From Epiperipatus broadwayi (lineage: Eukaryota > Onychophora > Udeonychophora > Euonychophora > Peripatidae): a stretch of DNA of 64,000 bases. Below are positions 46,309-57,359 of the stretch, one piece after another. A program made the position numbers and the translations under genes. The notes below the pieces were generated by a model. The model saw nothing but the letters and a program-made list of their open reading frames with translations. It was not told where the DNA came from and searched no databases. The DNA lies in NCBI GenBank assembly GCA_028023455.1, contig JAQFVV010000182.1:2232001-2296000 (forward strand). The letters run 5' to 3'. Within the stretch, counting starts at the first letter, position 1, and the number at the start of each line of letters is the position of its first letter.

Positions 46309-46426
46309 TTAATAATTTTTATTAGTCATTCATTAGACTAAGAGATTATCCAATAATGAATATTTCTGTAATGTAATTTTCACTATACCATCTCTAGTCT
46401 AATGAATGACTAATCAAAATTTTTAA
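46309..46426. repeat. foldback with 35 bp arms
   Basis: aatttttattagtcattcat (46312 onward) through tagactaagaga pairs with the inverted copy at 46390-46426 (tctctagtctaatgaatgac and onward). The inner part contains gtaattttcactatac, also seen at 45940-45955, so pieces of this repeat are spread over 45.9-46.4 kb. Confidence 0.65.
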
Positions 46427-46429
46427 TAC

Positions 46430-46839
46430 ACAAGGATATTTGTTTTATTTATGTGAAATTGTATAATTATTATTTGCTAACTTTTGTGATATATTATAAC
46501 ATTTGATCATTATTTTGATATGTGAGGAACAGGGGTATATGAATACAATCAATATATATGTGTCAAGTTAAAAAAAATTTCCTAGGAATTTCATAACACT
46601 GGTTTTTCATTTTTTTTTCTAGGTAGATATATATATCTTTCAAAAGTAACATTTATTAGTTAAAAGATTACAAAAATTTTTGGGTACACTTACCCATTGA
46701 GAATTACAAAGTGTTCAATGTTACAAGGTAAAACAATTTTTGACCACATATGCTCGATAACAATTATATCCATAAAAGGGTTGCTATAATGATGATTAAT
46801 GTGTATCTGTACATGGATATCTGTATATGGATTTATATG
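46430..46839. other. AT-rich stretch
   Basis: Nothing recognised beyond short AT runs. Confidence 0.4.
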
Positions 46840-47700
46840 GCCCAGCTGCTGAGAAGTTATCCATCATCCAATGATCCCACCTCTAGTGCCCCGAAGCGAA
46901 GACCCAAATGCTTCAGGTGAATAGGTGGACAAGTCCAGCATTGCGCCAACCACCACAACAAGCAGCAAGATCCAAGACCCAAGTTTATTAAACAATAAAC
47001 TCTTGACCCGCAGCCGAGCCATGTCAAGACAATTCTAGGTACCTCTGTCTCCCAATTAACAGTCCAAATATGCAGGGACCACATTCGGTCTACCTGCCCA
47101 GAATTGGAAAGCCAACTAGGGGAAAACTAACAAATAACTAGCAAGCACAGTAGCTGACTAGTGCAGGAATGGCACTGAGACTTAGACCAGGTATCCTCCC
47201 AGCAGGTTTCCCAGGTAGTGGCAATAATTGTCAACAGCCTGCACCAATAAACCAGGCCCCTAACGGCCGCCACCATCTTCGAGGAAGAAAGGTGGAGTGC
47301 AGACCCATGCCCGCAAAATTATTGCAGCTAAACTCCATCAAAGTTACAAAAATTGGTGGTGGCCCAAAGCAGACCAACCGCCTTACAAATGCTTTAATTT
47401 TAAAGTTAACTAAGGAAACAAAATAATAATGAGCTCAAATCAATACTGTCCTAATAAACAATTCAATAAGGGGGTGCAGCAGCCTCTCAGGGCAAATCCA
47501 TTGGAGGGCAGTGACTTTCACCCACCCAGCAAGTATCCCCGGGCTTGGCAATGATCGCTGACCACCACCACAAATGAACCAAGCTCCTCATGACCATCAC
47601 CACCACACCCGAGGAAAAGAAGAGGAGTGCAGACCCGTGTCCACCAATGCAGCAGTTGATTCATTATAGTCTGGAATCAAGCCAGATTTACTTGCACACC
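46840..47700. repeat. GC-rich island with a repeated ~330 bp unit
   Basis: This is the most GC-rich part of the window. A block from cagcaggtttcccaggtagt (47199) through a gaggaagaaaggtggagtgc part to ccgcaaaattattgcagc recurs from cagcaagtatccccgggctt (47527) with about 75% identity. The flanking ggcactgagac/ggcagtgac and gtatcc parts also match, giving a period near 329 bp. Short frames occur on both strands (75 codons -, 85 codons +) with no recognised motif. It may be the tandemly repeated 5' untranslated part of a retrotransposon or a small satellite. Confidence 0.6.
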
Positions 47701-50700
47701 ATGAGTACACCATTTGTCCATATCACCTTGCACACAGGTCAATAGAGCTGAAAGTCTGTTTGTAATCATTATCAACCTCCTGTGTCTGCAAATGTTTACA
47801 ATACCTATTCAACTCACCCAACTATAAAGTCCTTCAGGGTTCACTATGATTCTTCTTTGTTGATACTAATTGGATTCTGCTTCTTTGGATTGAATTCTAG
47901 GTCTTGATTAGTAATCAAGGATTCAGTTGTATGATCTGAAAGTTTGTTGTTAAACTTTGGAATAATCTCAATAATTGTTGAATTAAAAGAGGATGAATCA
48001 TTTGTAGCTTCAATGTCTCTGCTTAGGTCTAAAACATCATTTGTACTAATTTTGCCTGTGAATCATTGTTTTTTAGCTCAGGAATCATTTCGTTGTAATT
48101 CTGTGTGGATTTGAAAAATTTTTTATTTTTTGTGGGGCCCCAATCGCACCGGAAATGGGCTAATAGCTTCTGTTATGATCATTGGAAAAACTTGATTTTT
48201 GTGCAGGAAGATAGTTTAAGCCATAATCTATAATATTCAATTCTAAAATTGAGATCGAATTAAAATTCAAAATAATTTATTCGACCTGCACTGATTTGCC
48301 ACATTCAGCAACTTCTGGTTCGACACAACGCTATCTTAACTTTATTCCTATGAACAATTTAACACTGGGATTTCCTTTTTTTCTTAGTTTTATGATTAAT
48401 TTTTGTATCTATAATGTTCCTTAGGCTGTTTTCTGTCTTCCCTGACTGGTTTTCAGCCATAAAAACTTTTTTAATATTATTAATATCTGATGCAAAGATA
48501 AAGTTCTTAAAACTATCTTTATTAACATTTTTATTTTCAACATTTTCAATGAGATTTGATGTCCAAATGCTTTCTCTTTTTATTCTATCATAAAATTAGG
48601 ATTTCTAGTGTTTCTGTTCTTTTTAGAATTATTTGGTTTCATTTAAAACTATTTTTCAAAGATTTATGTTACACTAATGATTCTAAGAATTACTTAACCT
48701 ATCTTTTGCGTATTTCTAATGACAGCTGTTTGCATAAAACGGAACGATAAGTAATTTCAATTATTCTTTAATGAAAACTGATTTTAAATTTTTTGTAAAG
48801 ATGAAAAAACAATAAAACAGGTATTCACTTACATCTTGGTAAACTTTTCTTCTATGAATTCAAAACTAGACCATAACTTTGGTGAATAAAACTGGGAGCC
48901 TGTAACAGCTTGAACTGGAATCTCAGGCTTCCTCTAGTGGACTATGAGATTATGGGTTTAGCATAAAAACATGCCAATCAGTATATAAAGTAAAATAACA
49001 ATCACCTGTGTACATATTTAAAATTTAATTAAAAAAAAAAAGACAATAGAAATTACATCTCTTCAGTTAGACATTATTTATATTTTCTCATATTTGCAAC
49101 AATATATTTTTATAATTCTATGATTTTTAAAATGTGCAGTATTTTTTTTTGTTTTATGTATATTTAGACATTATTGGTGTTAAATTAAATCTCCTATTTT
49201 TTTTACACGAGAACAACATGTTCTAAAAAATGCTGTAAAATGGAAGAACAGCCTAAAATGTTTTGTCAGTCACTTCAGAATGATCTCATCAATAGTGTAT
49301 GTATGTATGTGATATATATATATATATTCTAACTAAATGGTTTATTACTAAACGAATATCTTAAATATTCGAGAGATTTCTAACAAAATTATATTTTTAC
49401 TAAATGAATAGATTTTGCTAAACGAATAAGTTTTGGCTAGGGGATTGAATGTTTAATAGGCATCCACGTTGTAGCCAAATCTAACTAAAAGATATTTTTC
49501 TTAATATTGGTTTTTGAAAGATGAAAATTTTCTTAAATATAAATTAACGAAAGATGCATTTCTTAGGTATCAATTAAATATGCGATGTATAGATTAAATA
49601 ATTTTTCAAGTGCCAATGTATAAAATAATTTGGAAGTATATATAATAAGTATAATGTATAATCTCCTTCGTGCGATCGCGTTACAAGCCAATTGTAACTC
49701 AATAAAAATCAATTCTACCAAATGAAAATTTATTCTTTATTTTGTTAACTTTATAAAAACTTATTAAATTAACATGAAATGCATTTTGCAATCTCTCGAT
49801 CAGTCATTTACATTGTATTTTAAATATAACTAAAACGATTGGGAGAGCTTACAAATATCACATATATTATTGGATAGTTTAAGCTAATTCTAACTTTATT
49901 CTAACCAATGAGAATTTTATTCAAATGATCGCACATCCATGTTATGGATTGATTATACTATATTTAAATCTATATGGCATTTACACACTTGCAGATAAAT
50001 TGCATGCCAATTACAACATTTTAAGGATGGATCAATGGATGTTTCACCATTCCCAGCTGACACTATTTCTGAAGCCTACTGGGGTGATGATGATGGTACA
50101 GAACATCTATAAGCTTAATTGCCAGGGCGCCAAATTGCAACTCTAATAAAATATAAAGGTTAAATCTCAATTCAATACTCTTTAGTAATAATAATTCATG
50201 AATGGGTTAATACATAATCGATTTAGAGAACACTGAGAACACATTAAAATTGACAATATTAATATCTTTAAGAATTCCAGGTTATTCTCAGCGCATTCCC
50301 CATTCACTATGATTAAAGCTACAATTAAATTTTATTCTACATATAAAGTTCTTTATTCATCTCCACCTTTCTGATCCACTCCTCCATCAACTTCACATCC
50401 ATATATCTATTACACTATTATTTATTTTATCATTAAATTTTACATTTTTGCTAGCTCTTTTCTCTCATTATAATCTCTTCTCAGGGTTTTTCGAATAATT
50501 AGGTGTGGAAATCGAATAAGCTGCGATAGATTATTGGTGATAAACAGTCTTCTCTTGATTGCCTCCAAGGTGATCTCGGTTGTCTTTAATGCAGTTTAAT
50601 ATCTATTTACATTAAAGCTCGAATATGTTAAGCTTATTAAAATCTTTTAGTAATACATTATAAACCTATTCACTATTATAACAAAATTATAAAGAAGTGC

Positions 50701-53650
50701 GTCTAGAGAGGGTTTGAATACAACGGATGGGGAAAGGATTTTATGCCACCCCACTGCACTCGCTATCACTCAATAAATATCTCTATTCACAGTTTATACT
50801 TCAATAATATTAAATTATTTGGTAATTTTAAGTATCTGAAATTAACCTTTTAAATAATCTTACTGAATATTAGTTACGTACATGATAATTCAAATATTAA
50901 TAATAATATATTGATGTATGATTGGATTGGAAATATCTAGATAATAATAACCCACAAAAACATTAAGACATACGCAAATTTTATTTAAAACAAATAACAA
51001 ATTTTATTTGACAAACTATAATTCAATACAAAAACATATACATTATATTTACGCTTTCATTTTATCTTAAATATAGTGAATACCAATTTCTTCCCGTTTT
51101 CAATGCTTTCTCTTTTATTACTGATTTGTGTTAGAACTAATTTCTCCCCTAATTAAATTTAATAATTTTATTTAACAAATCTAAAATTAATATTCCCTCA
51201 CAAATTTCTTGATCTTATCCTATCATCCTGATCAAACATTCTTTTGCCCCAATCTTTACAACAGAGATATCTTAAAAATAGTGAGACTAAGTCATTGCAA
51301 ATAAATTGGCATCAAAATCAATCATCATCATAGTGCACATACTCTATGCTCATGTTCTTATGACATAATAATATTTTAACAATATTACCTTTCCAGCGAA
51401 GTTCTCAGCTGGCTATGTAAATATTTATTAAATAAATTTATATACGCATTGCTTATGCCCAATCATTCGTAAGTTTTATTTAACCCTTAACATTTATTAA
51501 CTTAATTATTTTTGGCTCAAATGCTAAATCAAATCTACAAAAACATTATTCAAATACACCAATCGCACATACCTTATCTGCATTCATTCTGACATTAAAT
51601 TGAGTTTGCGACCTGGTATCGATACTTATAATAATGCTTATCATAGCTATCTCTCATACACACGTAAGGAATATCAAATATTAATATGAGGCAGGCAGTG
51701 ACCCAAAAAAGAGAGAACCTTTTCACTAAGGTTGAGATATGCTAGGATTTTTATCGCTAGTCATACAAAAACATAGGTATACCAATTGTCTCTGGCCATC
51801 AAAATAAGAAACCTTCTTACGGTGTAGTGAATAATCAAGTGGGAAAACTCTTCCACTGGGTTCAAATACTTTATGAATATAGCATACATATCTTAATGAA
51901 CTAGACTTCACTGACTTTGTGGAGATCTTTGTCTATCCACACACATACAGGTCGAAACATCAAATTATACAAGTAAAACTTTCATCTCTTTACTATTCTT
52001 GCGACTAGTGCACTGGAATATGAGCCCATAAATTTTCCAAGCATAAATCAGCTTGTTTCTGGCCTTAAATCTATGATAACAATAATAATAAACAATAAGA
52101 AATGCGTACAAAATTATCAAAACTATTTCCATGCACTTTTATAAGAAAATGATGATGATGTAACTCAATAGACAAGCAATTTATTTATAAGTCTAAGCAT
52201 TTGACAATAACTTCTGATGCTAATAATAATATCTCTAAATGTTTTTTTGTTTTTTGTTTTTTTAAATTGTTTGTAAAGCATTTTAAATAAGGCATATCAG
52301 AACATGATATAAATTTCACCTACCCCCAAAATGACAATAGCAAAAGCATTTAAATAAACATATATAAAATCATCTGAAATCAATCTCTACCCCGAAAATA
52401 ATACAATGGTAATTATAACATGAATTAATTTTAAAATAGATGATGTACATGATACCCTACAAAGAAAGAAATTAGTTTTTTTTAAATTAAATGTCCTGCA
52501 TACATTTTTTTTTTTAATATATTAAATGTCCTACACACATAAAGAGCGAATAATAAAAAAAAAAAATACTTATATAAAGTCCTTTAGCAAGTGTCCTTCC
52601 AAGTTCCTGATTTCCACTTTTTCTTTTTTTTCCATTCCTCCTTTCTTTATAACATATAGCTTTGAAAAAGTTTTGCTCCTCCTTAATCAGTTTATAAGAG
52701 CATATAAGTCTTTGTAGTAAAAAGTTCTTTTGATAGAGTTTGGTTCCTTTGCCATCATATATACAGTTTTTATTTTGTTGAACTGCATTCCTCATTTCCA
52801 ACTCTATGTAGATTACATTTAAACTTTTTAATTTTATGCAGGTTTTAGTTAAACAGCCTTCATTTAACTTTTTCACAATATCAGTCTTTTTTGATTGTCT
52901 TTTTCCAATTTTAAATACATTTTATATTTTAAATTGACTTATATATACATCAAACTTCTGAGTTTTAAATTTTACTATTTGTATATATAAACGATATTAA
53001 ACTCAAAGTTTAACTTTTGTAGTTTAAATTTTTATTACCATCTGTTGATCCAGCGATGACCATTAGTTAATATCTGGAGAAAAAACGTGTGTGTGCCCAC
53101 TTAAAATTTATTCACTACACATTGTCTTTTCTTAAGACAATGTTAGATTTAGTCAAGTTATTCTTAAGAGACAAAAAATACAATAGAAACGATTTTAAAT
53201 TTTATAAGACAGTTGTTCTCTCAGTCACTGCAAGAAAAACCCGTGAAAAAAAAGTTTTAAATACAAAAGAGTCCCTCCCCTTCTGTTTAACACAGATTTT
53301 ATAGAGAAAATTCATCTGGTCTTTTTCTTTTCTTAATTAATTGACTTGTCCCCTTTTCTCAATTTAATTTTAACCTTTTTGCTCATTTAGAAAAAGATGC
53401 CAAATTCCAATCTGGACTCTAAACAGACACCACAATTAATTCTACAATTCAACAGCTATAATTGCCAATTAATTTTGGACATTTCACAGACCATCATCTT
53501 AATGGTCCACTTAAATTCCTTGGTGAAAATTGTATCTTTTAAAGACTGATAATTGATTGAGTAATATAACACTTGAAACTCACATTAAAAGTAAATAACA
53601 GAAAAGCTTTTACTTTTTTCATTAAATGATGAAACAAAATATATATTTTG
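47701..53650. other. long intron-like stretch, unassigned
   Basis: At 47701-48330 the DNA is less AT-rich and may continue the mobile element next to it; the minus strand has loose open text without motifs. At 49300-52100 the composition is mixed, with several frames of 60-73 codons, none recognised. At 49330-49480 the words ctaaacgaat and taactaaaaga recur, and a similar set is at 61500-61680. The longest frame here, 120 codons on the minus strand at 52514-52876, is Lys/Asn/Leu-rich, has no recognised domain and ends in a hydrophobic stretch drawn from a poly(T)-rich area. I leave it uncalled. Confidence 0.35.
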
Positions 53651-54608
53651 CAGCTGTTTCAAACGCAGACTTTGAATTAAATTTGGCTGCTAATATCAAA
53701 CTTATTAAAATGATTTAATTTCTTATTTAAAGATTGCTTTACAATATGCAAGGAATGATTATTAATTGTGAATTTTACAATTGAGATCCACAACTAGATT
53801 ATACACACACACATTGCAGGTATATAATTTTTTAATTAACCTTTAATATTTTAATCCTTAATTATAATCCTTAATTATTATAACTATATTATTATTATTT
53901 TTCTTTTTTCATTTACTTTCATGAACTAGTTATTTCTCACTTAGTATAAAATAATGTCCATTCATTTTCACTCTCTAACACAGTTTTAAGAGTCACACAT
54001 TTCTTCCCTTTTCTCAGTCAACCTATCAACAAATATATAAATTTTGCTTTTCTAAATATGTTTTTAATATTAACTTAACCCATAAATAAAACTAAAATAA
54101 TCTTTTGGATAAACATCTTAATAAATTTTTAGATTGCCTATTAAGTCAAACATACACAATCCCTTTAAATATGGGTTCAAACTTAGTCTTTGCTAAAATC
54201 TTCTTATTAAAAAGAAAAAAAAAATACATACATTATGAGGAAAATTTTTATTGAACCCTATCTTGCTTATTTAACTCCAAAACTGGAGTCTTGGATAAAT
54301 CCAAGGGCTACAATATATATATATAAATATTAAAAGTTTTTAATGAGATCTTATATGTAATTTTTAAACAAACTCAGCCGTAATGTAACCAAATAAGCAA
54401 ACAATTAAAAATTGGGTCAGTAAATTAAAATCACATAATTGAGCAGCAGATAAGTTAAAATTGGAAAAAGCACTCTTAGCTTTTTTTCTAATTTTAAATA
54501 AGGAAGATAGACCAAATATTGATTGAAGTATTATAATTTTCCAATTAAGTTCATTGAAAATAATCATTAGTATGGGATTTATTTGAAGCAAAAAGATGGC
54601 CTTTTCAG

Positions 54609-54713
54609 ATGGTCAATGGCTATGCCAATGTTCCCAAGAGTCAATAAACCAGTTGCTAGAATATCTGTGGACTCGGTTATTTGATGCTGAAGCAAGCAAA
54701 CTTCTCATAAAGA
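54609..54713 (+). CDS. possible host exon, unidentified
   Basis: A 105 bp segment that is open in one frame, with an acceptor (ccttttcag) in front and a weak donor (ATAAAGA/gttgca). It would begin with two bases completing a codon and end after one base (phase 1 at both sides), matching the exons at 37802-38049 and 54797-54886. With a phase-1 G in front, it reads D-G-Q-W-L-C-Q-C-S-Q-E-S-I-N-Q-L-L-E-Y-L and on through W-T-R-L-F-D-A-E-A-S-K-L-L-I-K. That is an amphipathic, coding-like text with Trp, Cys and mixed codons. The G-Q-W...I-x-x-L-L-x-x-L pattern recalls small helical segments in chromatin proteins of the BAZ type, but that is only a resemblance. The weak donor and short 83 bp gap to the next exon keep confidence low. 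Confidence 0.4.
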
Positions 54714-54796
54714 GTTGCATATAAAATCGGAAAAGTTTCATGGACTTATAGATATAAATATTGATCAAAATTTTTTAATTAATTTCTTGTTTCCAG

Positions 54797-54886
54797 GTCG
54801 CTATGTTCAGTGTTTAGAGAAATTGGATGAGGGATACAATTTATTTGAACAAATCAGGAATAAAATGTTTTATATTGACAGAATGG
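54797..54886 (+). CDS. host gene internal exon, unidentified
   Basis: A 90 bp exon behind a good acceptor (ttaatttcttgtttccag/GTCGCT) and before a usable donor (GAATGG/gtaaat). Two bases complete the incoming codon and one base is left over, so both introns are phase 1. It encodes RYVQCLEKLDEGYNLFEQIR then NKMFYIDRM, a regular amphipathic helix with heptad-like spacing of hydrophobic residues. Phase and strand allow direct joining to the exon ending at 38049 (codon g/gt, Gly), or to the candidate exon ending at 54713 (a/gt, Ser). The protein is not recognised. The upstream ATG at 54715 lies before the acceptor and is not taken as a start. Confidence 0.6.
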
Positions 54887-56960
54887 GTAAATACCAAGAA
54901 ATATAAAAAAACCCGGAAAAATATAGTTCATTATCATTAAAAAAATAAATTAGAAAAAATGAGATTTTACATTCATTATGAAATTTTAAATAAAATGATG
55001 TATAACATTATTTGTCTGAGATAATTCTTATTCCCTAAATCAGTAAAAATTAGAATCATAGACATTTTATCATTTTTACTAACAGCCCCAACAATTTATA
55101 AATCAGGTTAATGTCTGTTATGAATATGTTTTTCCTAATAAAAATTGTAAACTATTGTCTTTAGGAATTATAGAATTAGTGAGGGTATCCCATTTTCATG
55201 GTCCTATAATTTTTATATGTTTTAGTGATGCTTTGTGGAATAACCTTTTAATTAATTTTGAATGTGCCACTGCAATAGCTTTTATTAATTGTATGCTAGT
55301 AAAAAACCTGTAATAAAAAATAATATGATGCTGTTTCATAAAATGTGGCAAAATCACTTAGAGCACAGTTTGATTATCCATAATTAAGCCAGCATATATC
55401 AATTATGCATCAGTAAAGATTCTGTCTTGTAAATTTTGTAATAGCTTTGTCAACTGCCGCTCTTTTTTGCATTTCATATCAATTATAATTGTTCTATTTT
55501 ATAAGTTTATCATGATCATTTAATTTTGACATTTTTTATTACTACTAAAATATAAACATTCATATTTGGCTTTTATGTTTAAATTCTAGATATGCAGTAA
55601 TTTTATACACCATTCAGAGGATGACAGTTACCTGGCCCTAGGACTTTTTTTTTTCCTTCTATATTGTATTTATTAGTTTCAGAAAGGATTTTTCTATATA
55701 GCTTTTTAATCAAATAATAATTGGAAAAAAAGTCTGAAATATTCACAGGTGATTAAAAACTTCAATCTGGAGACTGCCTCAGTTTACCAAGCTCAAACTT
55801 TATGAAGGCCAATGGCACAGTGATAACTGCTGTCCTCATGAATATAGATGCTTTGTTCATCCTTTTAATTTGTGGAATCACAATTATTTCATTTCATCAA
55901 TCATTAGGTCAGTATACTTCAGTTAAGCTACTAAAAGAAGACATGGTCTCTGGATCATATGGATCAATTATTTGAATTGAACTAATATTTTGATTATTCT
56001 GTGAAAACTTAAAAAAGCAATTAAAAAAAAAAGTTGAAAAATATATTTTTTAAAAAAAGTTCATACAAAATTTAAATTTCATCATAGAAAATTCATTCAA
56101 AAGACAAACAACAATTACAAAAGAACTTGATGATTGGTGAATACTCTTTAATAGGAGAGATGAGATTATTATAAGATGCTGCAAGGTTTTATTAATGAAA
56201 TTGTATTATTTTTAACTAGAGCTCAGACATAATGTAATCAAATAATTAACCAGTTAAAAACTGAATCAGTAATCTGAAATTATACCATTCAGCAAAATAT
56301 TTTATTTGCCTGATTCCCTGTAAGCCAAAAGTGTAAATTAGTTCTAATTTCTTACCTAATTTTAAATAAGGGAGAGTAAGGTGATATTATATAGAGCTCT
56401 TTATAAAAGTTTGTTTCTTCCCTGAAAGCATTTGAAAAGTTGTAATATTTTAAATCTTTTATACATTTAAACTATAGATGCATAGTTTATCTTATTTAAA
56501 ATTGGAATGACGCTAGGAATGCTTTCCATTTTTAACTTAGAGAATCAGACAAATATAATACTGTTGCTGTATGATGTGATTTCAGTTTACTAATCCAGCT
56601 TTTTAATTATTTTCCTAGTTATGTTTTTGCTAAACTTTAGTTTAAAAAATGCATAGAAGATCTCATTAAAACTTAATATTTATATCCATAAGTCCATGAA
56701 CATTTTCTAATATTATATATAACTCTGTATGAGAGAGGTTTATTTGCTTGTGAAAGTATTTGAAAAGTTGTAATATTTTAAACTACCTCACTTATATATG
56801 TGGTCTGCTAGGAGTATTTTACATGTTTGTGTTATAGGGAATCAGTTAAATAAAATGCTGTTAACAGATGATATGATTTCAGTTTATCGATCAGTTTTTA
56901 ACTGTTTGCTTGCATGATTATATAGTGGTTACACTCTATATTCACATGTACGTCCACAAA

Positions 56961-57351
56961 AATTTTCTATTATTATTTAGATAAATTCTTCAAATTTATT
57001 GAAATCACATAAAATAAAAGGGGAAGTTATTCTAATCATTTAAAATGGGAGAAATGCATTAATAAAAAATATAAAAAGTGAAAGAATTAGCATTTAGAAT
57101 TAATTACAATAGTTTCTATTATTTTACTTATTAATATTGCTTTTACTATAATTTAATTAATATTATTTTATTTATTAAGTTTGTTTTTAATTATTATATG
57201 TCAATCATAGAATCTATTTATTAATAACTATTAAAGTCTTATAATATTTAACTATCTGTCTAAACATTTTTTTTGTCTTTACTAAATTAAGAACTGGAAT
57301 ATATGTAGTTGGATTAAAAGATAAGTGGTTAGTGCCATTAATTATACAATT
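56961..57351. other. AT-rich spacer
   Basis: No feature recognised before the target duplication of Merlin 3. Confidence 0.4.
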
Positions 57352-57359
57352 AAACCAAA

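Larger units (their letters stand above)
54318..56960. repeat. cluster of related direct and inverted repeats
   Basis: A ~230 bp segment at 54318-54560 (with agttttaatgagatctt, then gtaatgtaaccaaataa, then ctaattttaaataagg) recurs in direct orientation at 56150-56390. Its inverse forms 56570-56690 (ending aagatctcattaaaactta). A second segment (agcatttgaaaagttgtaat through a gatttcagttta end) at 56425-56600 is directly repeated at 56750-56900. The 56150-56690 part therefore has inverted ends and looks like a ~540 bp non-autonomous element, partly duplicated. Exon candidates at 54.6-54.9 kb lie between copies. Confidence 0.55.

Noticed and set aside
52514-52876. 120-codon minus-strand frame, the second longest
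   Set aside because: Lys/Asn/Leu-rich, no recognised domain, no good splice borders or promoter, and the hydrophobic end is read from poly(A)/poly(T) runs.
53653-53720. Possible exon after attttgcag
   Set aside because: The frame is open for about 20 codons with the right phase, but there is no donor and no nearby poly(A) signal, so it is not supported.
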